A stretch of 64,000 nt of DNA from Billgrantia azerbaijanica (lineage in GTDB: Bacteria; Pseudomonadota; Gammaproteobacteria; Pseudomonadales; Halomonadaceae): the NCBI GenBank assembly GCA_004551485.1, contig SBLD01000011.1:1-64000 (forward strand), given 5' to 3'. Both the position numbers and the translations under genes were made by a program. Shown here piece after piece: positions 33,219 through 41,357 of the stretch. The notes beneath the pieces were generated by a model, which was given only the letters and a program-made list of their open reading frames with translations, was not told the origin of the DNA and did no database searches. Position 1 is the stretch's first letter; each line of letters begins with the position of its first letter.

Positions 33219-35228
33219 ATGAGCGAAACGGGAACCTCTCCCATCGTCCCCGGCAGCGAGGCGAGCCACTCGCGCCCCGTGCTGTGGTTGATCACCCTGG
33301 TGGCGGTGGGGCTGTCGCTGTTCCAGCTCTACTCCGCCGGCATCCAGCCGCTGGGGCTCTTCTACCAGCGCAGCATCCACCTGATGCTGATCATGATGCT
33401 GGCCTTCCTGATGTTCCCCCTGCTCGGGCCTCGGCGGCGCCGCGGCGCGATCAGCGGCCTGATCGATGCGGCCTTCTTCGCCGGTGCGCTGATCACCGGT
33501 GGCTATCTCGTGCTCTTCCTGGACGAGATCATCAACCGCGCCGGCTTCTGGAGCCAGACCGACATCGTCGTCGGCTGCATCGCCACCGTCACCGTGCTCG
33601 AGGCGAGCCGCCGTGCGGTGGGGCTCGGCATGACCGTCATCGGCGTGCTGGCCATCCTCTACGCCTTCGCCGGTCCGCGCGGCGAGCTGCCCTGGCTGGG
33701 CCAGTTCCTGCCCGGCATCCTCGAGCACCGCGGCTACAACCTCGACCGGCTGGTGGGCCAGCTCTACCTGGGCCAGGAGGGCATCTTCGGCCTGCCCATG
33801 GGCGTGGCGGCCACCTACATCTTCATCTTCGTGCTGTTCGGCGCCTTCCTGGAGGTGACGGGGGCCGGCAAGTTCTTCATCGACCTTGCTTACGCCGCCA
33901 CCGGGCGGCAGCGCGGCGGGCCGGCCAAGGCGGCGGTGATCGCCTCGGCGGGCATGGGCTCGATCTCCGGCAGCGCCATCGCCAACGTGGTGACCACCGG
34001 CGCCTTCACCATCCCGCTGATGAAGCGCCTCGGCTACAAGCCGCACCAGGCCGGCGGCATCGAGGCGGCGGCCTCCACCGGCGGGCAGATCATGCCGCCG
34101 CTGATGGGCGCCGGCGCCTTCCTGATCGCCGAGTACACGCGGATGCCCTACCTGGAGGTGGTCAAGGTGAGCATCCTGCCGGCGGCCATGTACTTCGGTA
34201 CCGTCTACCTCTTCGTGCACATCATCGCCCTCAAGCAGGGCATGCAGGGCATGGCCAAGAGCGAGCTGCCGCAGATGCGCGACGTCATGGCCGCCGGCTG
34301 GCACTTCCTGCTGCCCCTGGCGGTGCTGATCTGGCTGCTGGCGATGAGCATGTCGCCCATGCGTGTGGGCTACTACGCGGTGCTCACCATGCTCGCCGTG
34401 GCGGTACTGCGCTTCGCCGTGTGGTTCCTCTTCGTGGCGCCGAAACAGGGGCAGCCGGTGACCGGTGCCACGCTGCGCCACGCCGTGCGCACCGGCCTGG
34501 CCAAGCTGGTCGGCGGGCTGGAACTCGGGGCGCGCAACGCCGTGGCGGTCTCCATGGCCTGCGCCGTGGCCGGGATCATCGTCGGCGTGGTGGGGCTCAC
34601 CGGCCTGGGGCTCAAGTTCTCCTCCATGATGCTCGCCTTCTCCGGCGGCAACCTGCTGCTCGCCCTGGTGATGGTGCTGCTGGCGAGCCTGGTACTGGGC
34701 ATGGGCCTGCCGGTCACCGCCAGCTACATCGTGCTGATCGTGCTGGTCGGCCCGGCGCTGACCAACGAGTTCGGCGTGCCGCTGCTGATCGCCCACCTGG
34801 TGGTGTTCTGGTACTCCCAGGACTCCAACGTCACCCCGCCGATCGCGCTCGCCGGTTTCGCCGGGGCGGCGATCGCCGGCGCCAAGCCCATGGACACCGG
34901 CTTCCAGGCGTGGAAGTTCGCCAAGGGGCTCTACCTCATCCCGGTGTTCATGGTCTACAACCCCGAGATCATCATGGGCGGGCCGCTGCCGGTGGTGGTG
35001 TGGAACGTGCTGCTCGCCTTCCTGGCGCTGGCGGCCTTCGCGACCGCCCTGGAGGGCTATCTCTTCACGCGCATGTCGTGGCTCCTGCGCGCCGTGCTGC
35101 TGCCCGCCATCGTGGCGGTCTTCTACCCCCACCTGATGGTGGAGGCGGGCGGGGCTGCGGTGATGGTGCTGGCGCTGGCCGGCAACTGGCTGGCGAGCCG
35201 TCGCGAGGCGCGCGCCGCCCCGGGTTGA
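33219..35228 (+). CDS. TRAP transporter fused permease (DctQM type)
   Basis: A 669-residue membrane protein in which the small (DctQ) and large (DctM) TRAP subunits are fused, the usual form for TAXI systems. The N-terminal 150 residues give the small domain. The remainder has the large-domain motifs GSISGSAIANVVTTGAFTIP and GLPVTASYIVLIVLVGPAL. It uses a sodium or proton gradient to import the ligand delivered by the TAXI protein. A weak GAGAGA precedes the ATG at 33219. A GC-rich hairpin follows the stop, then purE. Confidence 0.92.
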   Translation: MSETGTSPIVPGSEASHSRPVLWLITLVAVGLSLFQLYSAGIQPLGLFYQRSIHLMLIMMLAFLMFPLLGPRRRRGAISGLIDAAFFAGALITGGYLVLFLDEIINRAGFWSQTDIVVGCIATVTVLEASRRAVGLGMTVIGVLAILYAFAGPRGELPWLGQFLPGILEHRGYNLDRLVGQLYLGQEGIFGLPMGVAATYIFIFVLFGAFLEVTGAGKFFIDLAYAATGRQRGGPAKAAVIASAGMGSISGSAIANVVTTGAFTIPLMKRLGYKPHQAGGIEAAASTGGQIMPPLMGAGAFLIAEYTRMPYLEVVKVSILPAAMYFGTVYLFVHIIALKQGMQGMAKSELPQMRDVMAAGWHFLLPLAVLIWLLAMSMSPMRVGYYAVLTMLAVAVLRFAVWFLFVAPKQGQPVTGATLRHAVRTGLAKLVGGLELGARNAVAVSMACAVAGIIVGVVGLTGLGLKFSSMMLAFSGGNLLLALVMVLLASLVLGMGLPVTASYIVLIVLVGPALTNEFGVPLLIAHLVVFWYSQDSNVTPPIALAGFAGAAIAGAKPMDTGFQAWKFAKGLYLIPVFMVYNPEIIMGGPLPVVVWNVLLAFLALAAFATALEGYLFTRMSWLLRAVLLPAIVAVFYPHLMVEAGGAAVMVLALAGNWLASRREARAAPG

Positions 35229-35254
35229 GCGGGGCTGCCCGACTGGTCAAGATG

Positions 35255-35274
35255 ACGGCGCCGAGAGGCGCCGT
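35255..35274 (+). terminator. Hairpin after the TRAP operon
   Basis: A perfect 8-bp stem ACGGCGCC-GAGA-GGCGCCGT lies 26 bp past the TRAP permease stop. No T run follows; the next bases TAGAAT could be a -10 element for purE. A weak terminator or just a structured leader is possible. Confidence 0.4.
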
Positions 35275-35294
35275 TAGAATATCTGCCCTTCGCT

Positions 35295-35330
35295 TTCTGC
35301 CGACACACTTTTTCTTCTGCCGACACACTT
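35295..35330 (+). repeat. Duplicated 16-bp sequence upstream of purE
   Basis: TTCTGCCGACACACTT occurs twice, at 35295-35310 and 35315-35330, a direct repeat with a 20-bp period (about two helical turns). It lies in the purE leader, ending 12 bp before the ATG. The two copies could be binding sites on the same helix face, or a simple duplication. It does not resemble the enterobacterial PurR box. Confidence 0.8.
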
Positions 35331-35342
35331 CGGGAGCCGCAG

Positions 35343-35855
35343 ATGTCGACCTCCAATCAGGCGCCGCGCGTTGGCGTGATCATGGGTTCCAAGTCCGACT
35401 GGCCGGTCATGGAGCACGCCGTGGCGATGCTCGAGCGCCTGGGTGTGCCCTGCGAGACGCGGGTGGTATCGGCCCACCGCACCCCGGACCTGCTGTTCGA
35501 CTACGCCAAGTCCGCCGCCGGGCGCGGCCTCCAGGTGATCGTGGCCGGTGCCGGCGGCGCCGCGCACCTGCCCGGCATGGTCGCCTCGCAGACGGCCCTG
35601 CCGGTGCTTGGCGTGCCGGTGGAGTCCAAGGCGCTCAAGGGGCTCGACTCGCTGCTCTCCATCGTGCAGATGCCCGGCGGCATCGCCGTGGGCACCCTGG
35701 CCATCGGCAAGGCCGGGGCCACCAACGCGGGGCTGCTGGCGGCGCAGATCGTCGGCCTGCAGGATGACGGCGTGCGTGCCGCCGTGGAGGCCTTCCGCGC
35801 CGAGCAGACCCGGACGGTGCTCGACAACCCCGACCCGCGCCCCGAGGCCGAATGA
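35343..35855 (+). CDS. purE: N5-carboxyaminoimidazole ribonucleotide mutase
   Basis: A 170-residue class I PurE. It converts N5-CAIR to CAIR in purine synthesis. Signature segments are [14 protein letters not shown] at the N-terminus, [21 protein letters not shown] and the [20 protein letters not shown] loop. The length fits a homo-octameric PurE. The ATG at 35343 follows GGGAG. It is followed 22 bp later by purK, its pathway partner. Confidence 0.97.
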   Translation: MSTSNQAPRVGVIMGSKSDWPVMEHAVAMLERLGVPCETRVVSAHRTPDLLFDYAKSAAGRGLQVIVAGAGGAAHLPGMVASQTALPVLGVPVESKALKGLDSLLSIVQMPGGIAVGTLAIGKAGATNAGLLAAQIVGLQDDGVRAAVEAFRAEQTRTVLDNPDPRPEAE

Positions 35856-35877
35856 GCCAGCGAGAGGAGACTGCGAC

Positions 35878-36993
35878 ATGAACATCGGCGTACTGGGAGC
35901 CGGCCAACTGGGCCGCATGCTGGCGCTCGCCGGCTATCCACTGGCCAACCGCTTTACCTTCCTGGACACCACCGGCCACCCCAGCGCCGGGATCGGCGAT
36001 GTCATGGTGTACACGGATCAACACCATCTTCTCGACGACTTCCTGGCCAAGGTCGACCTGGTCACCTACGAGTTCGAGCACCTGCCGGTGGCGCTGGTAC
36101 AGGCCATCGAGGAGCGCAAGCCGGTCTATCCCTCCAGCGAGGCGATCCGCGTGTGCCAGAACCGCGCCGAGGAGAAGGCGCTGTTCGACCGCCTGGGCAT
36201 TCCCACCCCGGCCTACCGCCTGGTGGAGCACGCCGACGAGCTGGAGGCGGCGGCCCGCGAGCTGGGCTGCCCGGTGGTGGCCAAGTCGGTCACCGAGGGC
36301 TACGACGGCAAGGGCCAGGCGGTGATCCGCGACCCGGCCGAGGCTCATGATGCCTGGCGGGCGATCGGCCACCCGCGGCTGATCGTCGAGGCCTTCGTCG
36401 ACTTCGTGCGCGAGGTGTCGATCATCGCCGTGCGCGGCCGCGACGGCGAGGTGGTCTTCTACCCCATGGCCGAGAACGTCCACGTCGACGGCATCCTGCG
36501 CTACTCGCTGGCGCCCCTGCCGGACCTGGACGACGCCGTGCAGCAGACCGCCGATGACTATATCCGCGCGCTGCTCGACGAGCTCGACTACGTCGGCGTA
36601 CTGACCCTCGAGCTGTTCCAGACCCGCGACGGCGGCCTGCTCGCCAACGAGATGGCCCCGCGGGTGCACAACTCCGGCCACTGGACCATCGACGGCGCGG
36701 TGACCAGCCAGTTCGAGAACCACCTGCGCGCCATCCAGGGCCTGCCACTGGGCGACACCGCGGCGCGGATGCCCACCTGCATGGTCAACGTGATCGGCCG
36801 CGAAGGCGATGCCGCCGAGCTGCTGGCGCTGCCCGACGCCCACCTGCACCGCTACGACAAGAGCGAACGCCCCGGCCGCAAGCTGGCCCACGTCAACCTG
36901 CTGGCGCCGACCCACGCCGAACTGCTCGACCGGGTGCGCGCCTGTGCGGCGCTGCTGCCCGAGGCCCCGGCGCCGACCTTCAGCTTCGAATAG
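35878..36993 (+). CDS. purK: N5-carboxyaminoimidazole ribonucleotide synthase
   Basis: A 371-residue ATP-grasp enzyme. It makes N5-CAIR from AIR, bicarbonate and ATP, the substrate of PurE. The N-terminal GVLGAGQLGRMLALAG loop, TYEFEHLP, VAKSVTEGYDGKGQ and the ATP-grasp ANEMAPRVHNSGHWTID segment are all clear. The ATG at 35878 follows GAGAGGAG. A strong terminator lies 39 bp after the stop. Confidence 0.97.
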   Translation: MNIGVLGAGQLGRMLALAGYPLANRFTFLDTTGHPSAGIGDVMVYTDQHHLLDDFLAKVDLVTYEFEHLPVALVQAIEERKPVYPSSEAIRVCQNRAEEKALFDRLGIPTPAYRLVEHADELEAAARELGCPVVAKSVTEGYDGKGQAVIRDPAEAHDAWRAIGHPRLIVEAFVDFVREVSIIAVRGRDGEVVFYPMAENVHVDGILRYSLAPLPDLDDAVQQTADDYIRALLDELDYVGVLTLELFQTRDGGLLANEMAPRVHNSGHWTIDGAVTSQFENHLRAIQGLPLGDTAARMPTCMVNVIGREGDAAELLALPDAHLHRYDKSERPGRKLAHVNLLAPTHAELLDRVRACAALLPEAPAPTFSFE

Positions 36994-37031
36994 CCGGGCC
37001 GCGACGGACGCGACAGCGCCGCATCGACGAC

Positions 37032-37064
37032 GAAGGCCTCGCATTGCGAGGCCTTCGCGGTTTT
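37032..37064 (+). terminator. Intrinsic terminator after purK
   Basis: An 11-bp perfect stem GAAGGCCTCGC (37032-37042) with GCGAGGCCTTC (37046-37056), loop ATT, then GCGGTTTT. It also faces the convergent gene ending at 37088. Confidence 0.85.
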
Positions 37065-37087
37065 CGGGATGAGCGTGCCGGTGGCCG

Positions 37088-37648
37088 TCAGCCACCGCTG
37101 CCGGCGCGGTGCCGCCGGCGATAGCCCAGCACGGCGGCCCCCAGCGCGATCAGCAGCATCACCGCCACGGCCCAGGTGGGCGCGTAGAAGGTGGTGTAGA
37201 CCTCCCAGCCGGTGAGGCGCAGCAGCTCGGAGAAGGCGGTGGGGGCGCCGGCCAGGTGGCCGCCCAGGGTGCCGGTGGCGGCGAACAGCAGCGCACCGAC
37301 GAGCGCGAGGATCACCAGCGCCCAGCGCCGCGCCCCGTCGAACGCGGCCGGGCCGGCGCGCCACACCAGCACGGCGAGCAGGGCATAGACCCCCAGCGAC
37401 CAGAGCGCCATCAGCAGGTGATTGCGCGCCAGGGGGCTGTGGAGGGTCGCCTCCAGCGACCAGACCAGAAAGCCGCTGACGATGGCCGCGATGGCGCCGA
37501 GCAGGCTGAGCGCCAGCACCGGCAGCAGGGCGGCCCGGCTCAGCTCGGCCAGGCGCCCGGACAGCAGGGCGCCGACCAGGACCATCAGCGTGGCCAGGGC
37601 CCAGAAGGCTTCCGGGAAGTGGACGAGCATGTGGTGCAGGCCGGTCAT
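37088..37648 (-). CDS. DUF2231-like integral membrane protein
   Basis: A 186-residue protein with about four to five hydrophobic helices starting HHMLVHFPEAFWALATLMVL. The early HxxxVHFP histidines and later HLLMALWSLG and TGTLGGHLAG histidines look like possible haem ligands. This resembles DUF2231-type membrane proteins. The ATG at 37648 overlaps the stop of the upstream gene by 4 bp (ATGA), so it is translationally coupled to the predicted haem-binding protein. A membrane electron-transfer partner is a plausible but unproven role. Confidence 0.72.
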   Translation of the reverse strand: MTGLHHMLVHFPEAFWALATLMVLVGALLSGRLAELSRAALLPVLALSLLGAIAAIVSGFLVWSLEATLHSPLARNHLLMALWSLGVYALLAVLVWRAGPAAFDGARRWALVILALVGALLFAATGTLGGHLAGAPTAFSELLRLTGWEVYTTFYAPTWAVAVMLLIALGAAVLGYRRRHRAGSGG

Positions 37649-39084
37649 GGGCGGTCTCCCTGGCGAGCGGGTGTGAAGGCGGGCAGCAGGGCCAGGCCCA
37701 CGCCGAGCATGACCAGCAGGCCGGCGATCAGGGTCAGGCGCCACTGGGCGATGATGGCGTCGTTGAACTCCATCTCCACGCCGTAGTGTGCCAGCTGCGC
37801 CTCGCTGTGACGGGCGCGCACCGGGGTGCCCGCGGCGATGGCCTCGGCGCCCGCATGGGCGCGGCTGACGAGCAGCGGCCAGTCGACCTGGCCGGGGTAG
37901 AAGAGCGTCATTTCGTACCATGCCTCGCCCCAGTCCGGCGACGCGCCGTCGAAGGCCGTGGCGCGGATGTCCGCGTCGCGTCCCAGCCCCAGGCTGTGGG
38001 GCAGGGAGACATAGTGCCAGCGGCTGCCGGTGGCATTGCGGTGCACGGCGATGCCAATGTCGTAACGGCCCTGCTCGCGGAACACCTTGTCGTCCGAGGG
38101 GTTGCCGGTGTCCAGGTCGCGCACCAGGGTCACGTCCCAGTAGCCGTCCGCCCAGCGGGCCTCGCCGTCGACGGCGATGCTGCCCCGCGACCCCTGCGGC
38201 TCGCGCAGCAGACGGCGGGGAATGACATCGCCCTCCTGCCAGTCGTGGTCCGGATCGAAATCGGTGGCCAGGGCCTCGGAGAGATAGTAGAGCCCCTCGA
38301 AGTCGGCCTGGCCCGATTCGACATCCTCCCAGCGCAGGGCGTGCCGGCCGGTGGTTTCCGGGTCGAACATCCAGCGTGGCTGTGCGCTGTCGCCGTCCCA
38401 GTTGGTGGTGTAGGGCCCGCTGCCCGCGTCGCCGAAGCGGAACTCGCCGACCCACTGGTCGTCGGAGGCGCCGATGGGGTTGGCGCGTCCCGCGCGCCAG
38501 TGCCACAGGTCGAGGAAGTAGCCCGCTTCGCGCTGGGCGGCGAGCGTCTCGGCATCGACCACGCTGCGCCAGTCGTCCTGGTCGCTACGGGTCTGCGGCA
38601 GATACTTGCGTACGTCGCTGGCGCCGAGCGTGCCGCCGAGATGGGGGTGCGCCGAGACCTCGTCGGGGCTCGCCTCGTCGCTGAAGAAGCGCATCCGGTC
38701 GCCGACGGTGACGTAGCCCCCGTAGCGGCCGAATTCCGGCACCCCGCCGTCGTCCACCAGCATGGTGACCCGGTCCTCGTAGACGCCCTGCGGCTGCGGC
38801 CCGGCGACGCTGCTGCCGTAGCGTACCCAGTCGCCATCCTCGAAGCGCAGCATGTCGTGGTAGATGTGCGGCCGTTCGGCGGGCCAGCGATAGCGAAAGA
38901 AGATTCGCGTGTCGTCGTAGGCGGCCTGTACCTGCAGCGGCAGGGTCAGGGCGTCGGGAATCCAGATGTTGCGCTCGACATCGTTGCCGACCACCCCGCT
39001 GCCCTGGGTCAGCCAGGCCACGCCGAGGGCGAGCGGCAGGCCGAGTGCCAGCCAGGGACGTGCGTCGTTGCCAGTCGTTGCCAT
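37645..39084 (-). CDS. Ethylbenzene-dehydrogenase-related haem-binding protein with C-terminal anchor
   Basis: A 479-residue protein with an N-terminal hydrophobic signal or anchor (PWLALGLPLALGVAWLTQGS), a long soluble domain and a C-terminal membrane helix (LTLIAGLLVMLGVGLALLPA). The soluble part has AYDDTRIFFRYRWP, LRFEDGDWVRYG and YFLDLWHWRAGRANPIGASD segments like those of the ethylbenzene-dehydrogenase gamma-subunit-related family, which hold a b-type haem. The ATG at 39084 is preferred; the frame also has a GTG at 39093. It overlaps the DUF2231 gene by 4 bp. The two could form a periplasm-facing cytochrome module; the electron donor is unknown. Confidence 0.8.
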   Translation of the reverse strand: MATTGNDARPWLALGLPLALGVAWLTQGSGVVGNDVERNIWIPDALTLPLQVQAAYDDTRIFFRYRWPAERPHIYHDMLRFEDGDWVRYGSSVAGPQPQGVYEDRVTMLVDDGGVPEFGRYGGYVTVGDRMRFFSDEASPDEVSAHPHLGGTLGASDVRKYLPQTRSDQDDWRSVVDAETLAAQREAGYFLDLWHWRAGRANPIGASDDQWVGEFRFGDAGSGPYTTNWDGDSAQPRWMFDPETTGRHALRWEDVESGQADFEGLYYLSEALATDFDPDHDWQEGDVIPRRLLREPQGSRGSIAVDGEARWADGYWDVTLVRDLDTGNPSDDKVFREQGRYDIGIAVHRNATGSRWHYVSLPHSLGLGRDADIRATAFDGASPDWGEAWYEMTLFYPGQVDWPLLVSRAHAGAEAIAAGTPVRARHSEAQLAHYGVEMEFNDAIIAQWRLTLIAGLLVMLGVGLALLPAFTPARQGDRP

Positions 39085-39184
39085 GGGGCCCACCCCTGTC
39101 GCGAAGGGTTGCCCTCAGTGTGGTCCCCATGGCGTATCCTGCGTTGACGCAAGTCAAGAAGTACGACGCGGCGTCGTAGCGCCT

Positions 39185-39988
39185 TCAACCGAGGCCCCAC
39201 ACCCCCAGCGCCATCAGGGCGAAGTGGCCGGGGTACCAGGCGAGCCACAGCCAGCGTGGCATGGCCAGGGGCACGACGGGGGTGAGGCGGTGGGCACCGG
39301 CGGCCAGGCCCAGCACGGCCAGGCAGGTGGCCACGGCAAACGACTTGGCGAGGTCGCTGCTGTTGAGCAGCCCGGTCACCACCAGCGCCGGGGTGGCGCA
39401 GGCCACCGCGACGAGTCGCTGGGCGAGGGCCTCCCCGGTGTGGTGGAGGTGGTGCATGGCGAGCATGAACAGCGGGATCAGCAGCAGCCCCTCGTGACCG
39501 TACTCGACCCAACTGCCCAGCCACTGCCAGGCGACCAGCGACCCCAGCGCGGCCAGCACCAGCCAGGGGGTGCCGAGGTCCCCTCGCCGGTGGCGCTCCA
39601 GCAGGGCGTGCGCCATGGCCCCCCAGCTCAGCCCCAGGGAGAGGGTGAAGCAGACGTTGAGGATGAGGGCGTCGGAGGCGCGAGGCATCAGCATGTAGGG
39701 CAGCTGGGCGACCAGGCCGATCACCAGGATGCGCCGCGCGTAGCGCAGCGGGTTGCGGGTATTGAACAGCCCGTGCCAGGCGACCATGGCGGCAAACAGC
39801 GGAAAGGCGATGCGTCCGAGGGACGAGCCCGCCCAGTCCAGCGGCCAGCCGCCGGGCAGCACGTAACGGGTCAGGTGGTCGAGGGTCATGGTGGCGAGCG
39901 CCAGCCACTGCCCCCAGCCGGTCCAGGTGGAGGCGGGGCGTGACGGGGCGGTCGCGGGGCGTGGGATCGTGGGGCTCGAGGCGTACAT
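39185..39988 (-). CDS. TraX-family membrane protein
   Basis: A 267-residue protein with about eight hydrophobic helices. The N-terminal ATMTLDHLTRYVLPG and GRIAFPLFAAMVAWHGL match the TraX family pattern, as does NVCFTLSLGLSWGAMAH. TraX of the F plasmid acetylates pilin, but chromosomal relatives are common and mostly uncharacterised. The ATG at 39988 follows AGGAGGACAGG; the open frame beyond it is a shadow. It is divergent from the LysR gene. No conjugation genes are nearby. Confidence 0.82.
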   Translation of the reverse strand: MYASSPTIPRPATAPSRPASTWTGWGQWLALATMTLDHLTRYVLPGGWPLDWAGSSLGRIAFPLFAAMVAWHGLFNTRNPLRYARRILVIGLVAQLPYMLMPRASDALILNVCFTLSLGLSWGAMAHALLERHRRGDLGTPWLVLAALGSLVAWQWLGSWVEYGHEGLLLIPLFMLAMHHLHHTGEALAQRLVAVACATPALVVTGLLNSSDLAKSFAVATCLAVLGLAAGAHRLTPVVPLAMPRWLWLAWYPGHFALMALGVWGLG

Positions 39989-40144
39989 CCTGTCCTCCTG
40001 GGTCTTCCCGATGACGATAGCGACGCGTTGACCGGCGCCCGTCCGCCGGGGTTCCCTGTTGCCATCGGGCGACAGCGGCTGGACTCGGGACCTGTGTGCG
40101 CCTGCTGTGGGAGGCCGGCACGCCGCGGGCGGGGTAGACTGGAG

Positions 40145-40180
40145 CGTCACCCACGTCACCCACGTCACCCACGTCACCGA
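40145..40180 (+). repeat. Four tandem 9-bp repeats upstream of the LysR start
   Basis: CGTCACCCA is repeated three times exactly (40145-40171), with a fourth copy differing at one base (40172-40180). The array ends 9 bp before the regulator's start codon and includes part of its likely leader. A repeat of this kind can vary in copy number by slippage. Confidence 0.92.
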
Positions 40181-40189
40181 GGGAGCGGG

Positions 40190-41146
40190 ATGCGACACGG
40201 CTTCGGCTTCGACCTGCGCAGCATGGAAATCTTCGTCGAGACCCTGGAGCGGGGCAGCCAGACCGCCGCTGCCCGCCACCTGGGGGTCAAGCAATCCTCG
40301 GTCTCCCAGAGTCTGGCGAACCTCGAGGAAGCCTTGGGCGTGGTCCTGCTCGATCGCCACTCGCGCCCCCTGGAGCCCACCGGCGCCGGACGCTTCTTCT
40401 ATGACCGGGCCAAGCGGCTGCTCGCAGAAGCGCGCACCACCCGGCGCGAGCTCCAGGCCGGCGCCTTCGGCCAGCTGCACCAGGTGCGCATGGCGCTGGT
40501 CGACTCCCTGGCCACCGCCGTCGGTCAGCCGCTGCTCGAGGTGATCCGCCGGCACACCGCCGACTACACCCTGACCACCGGGCTCTCCCACATGCACGGT
40601 CATGCGCTGCTGACCCGGCACGTGGACATCATCCTCTCCGACGATCGCCTGGAGAGCTACGACGGCCTGGAGCGCCACGCCGTGCTCGGCGAGCCCTTCG
40701 TGATGGTGCTGCCCGCCGACTGGGACGGCCCGGTGGACAACCTGCGCCGGCTGACCCGGCGGCTGGACTTCGTGCGCTACACCCCCCAGGCGCTGATCGG
40801 TCAGGCCATCGAGGGCCACCTGCGTCTCAATGATCTGGAACTGCCGGGCCGGCTGCACCTGGACAACACCTATGCCGTGCTGAGCCTGGTCGCCGGCGGC
40901 GCCGGCTGGACCATCACCACGCCGCTGTGCCTCTACCAGGTGGGGCTGGATCAGCTGGCCGTGCGTGTCGTTCCCCTGCCCATCGAGCCCCTGCGCCGCG
41001 ACCTGACCCTGGTGGCCCGTCGCGACGAGCTTGGCGGCCTGCCCGCCCGACTCGCTCGGGACAGTCGCCGCCTGCTGGAGCGCCGCTTCCTCGGCGAGTT
41101 GCAGCGCCACCTGCCCTGGGTGGTGCCCGAGATCCGGGGACTCTGA
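40190..41146 (+). CDS. LysR-family regulator of the ethanolamine-type operon
   Basis: A 318-residue LysR regulator. The helix-turn-helix reads MEIFVETLERGSQTAAARHL followed by GVKQSSVSQSLANLEEALG. The inducer domain includes VDIILSDDRLESYDG and YAVLSLVAGGAGWTITTP. The ATG at 40190 follows GAGGGAGCGGG; the frame is open to 40028 but that part is the tandem repeat and non-coding in look. It lies 211 bp upstream of the permease gene on the same strand, and is the natural candidate to control 41358-47788. Confidence 0.87.
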   Translation: MRHGFGFDLRSMEIFVETLERGSQTAAARHLGVKQSSVSQSLANLEEALGVVLLDRHSRPLEPTGAGRFFYDRAKRLLAEARTTRRELQAGAFGQLHQVRMALVDSLATAVGQPLLEVIRRHTADYTLTTGLSHMHGHALLTRHVDIILSDDRLESYDGLERHAVLGEPFVMVLPADWDGPVDNLRRLTRRLDFVRYTPQALIGQAIEGHLRLNDLELPGRLHLDNTYAVLSLVAGGAGWTITTPLCLYQVGLDQLAVRVVPLPIEPLRRDLTLVARRDELGGLPARLARDSRRLLERRFLGELQRHLPWVVPEIRGL

Positions 41147-41357
41147 TCCCGCACCGTTCCGGGGCTGAAGGGCCCTGGGGCGCACTCTGGACGCGCACTA
41201 TCGATTTTACCTATAGCCGGACCGTCGGCCGGGCCGATGCTGTTTGCCGCCCACGATCGCGGGGTACCACACTGGCCCAGGCTCGTGGCAATTCCCGCTC
41301 GGCCGGGCCGCGACCCGGTCGTCCCAGACAATGACAAGAAGCCGGAGGGAGACTTCG

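Noticed and set aside
33135-35132. 665-residue minus-strand frame antisense to the TRAP permease
   Set aside because: Very His/Gln/Gly/Arg-rich with no motif, as expected from reversed high-GC code opposite a real membrane protein.
35255-35330. purine riboswitch ahead of purE
   Set aside because: The hairpin and direct repeat do not form the three-way junction or conserved loops of a purine aptamer.
39185-39988. Conjugation-related gene (TraX) as sign of an integrated plasmid
   Set aside because: No relaxase, pilus or transfer gene is nearby. Chromosomal TraX-like proteins are widespread.
40145-40180. CRISPR array
   Set aside because: The repeat is 9 bp in tandem without spacers, and no cas gene is present anywhere in the window.
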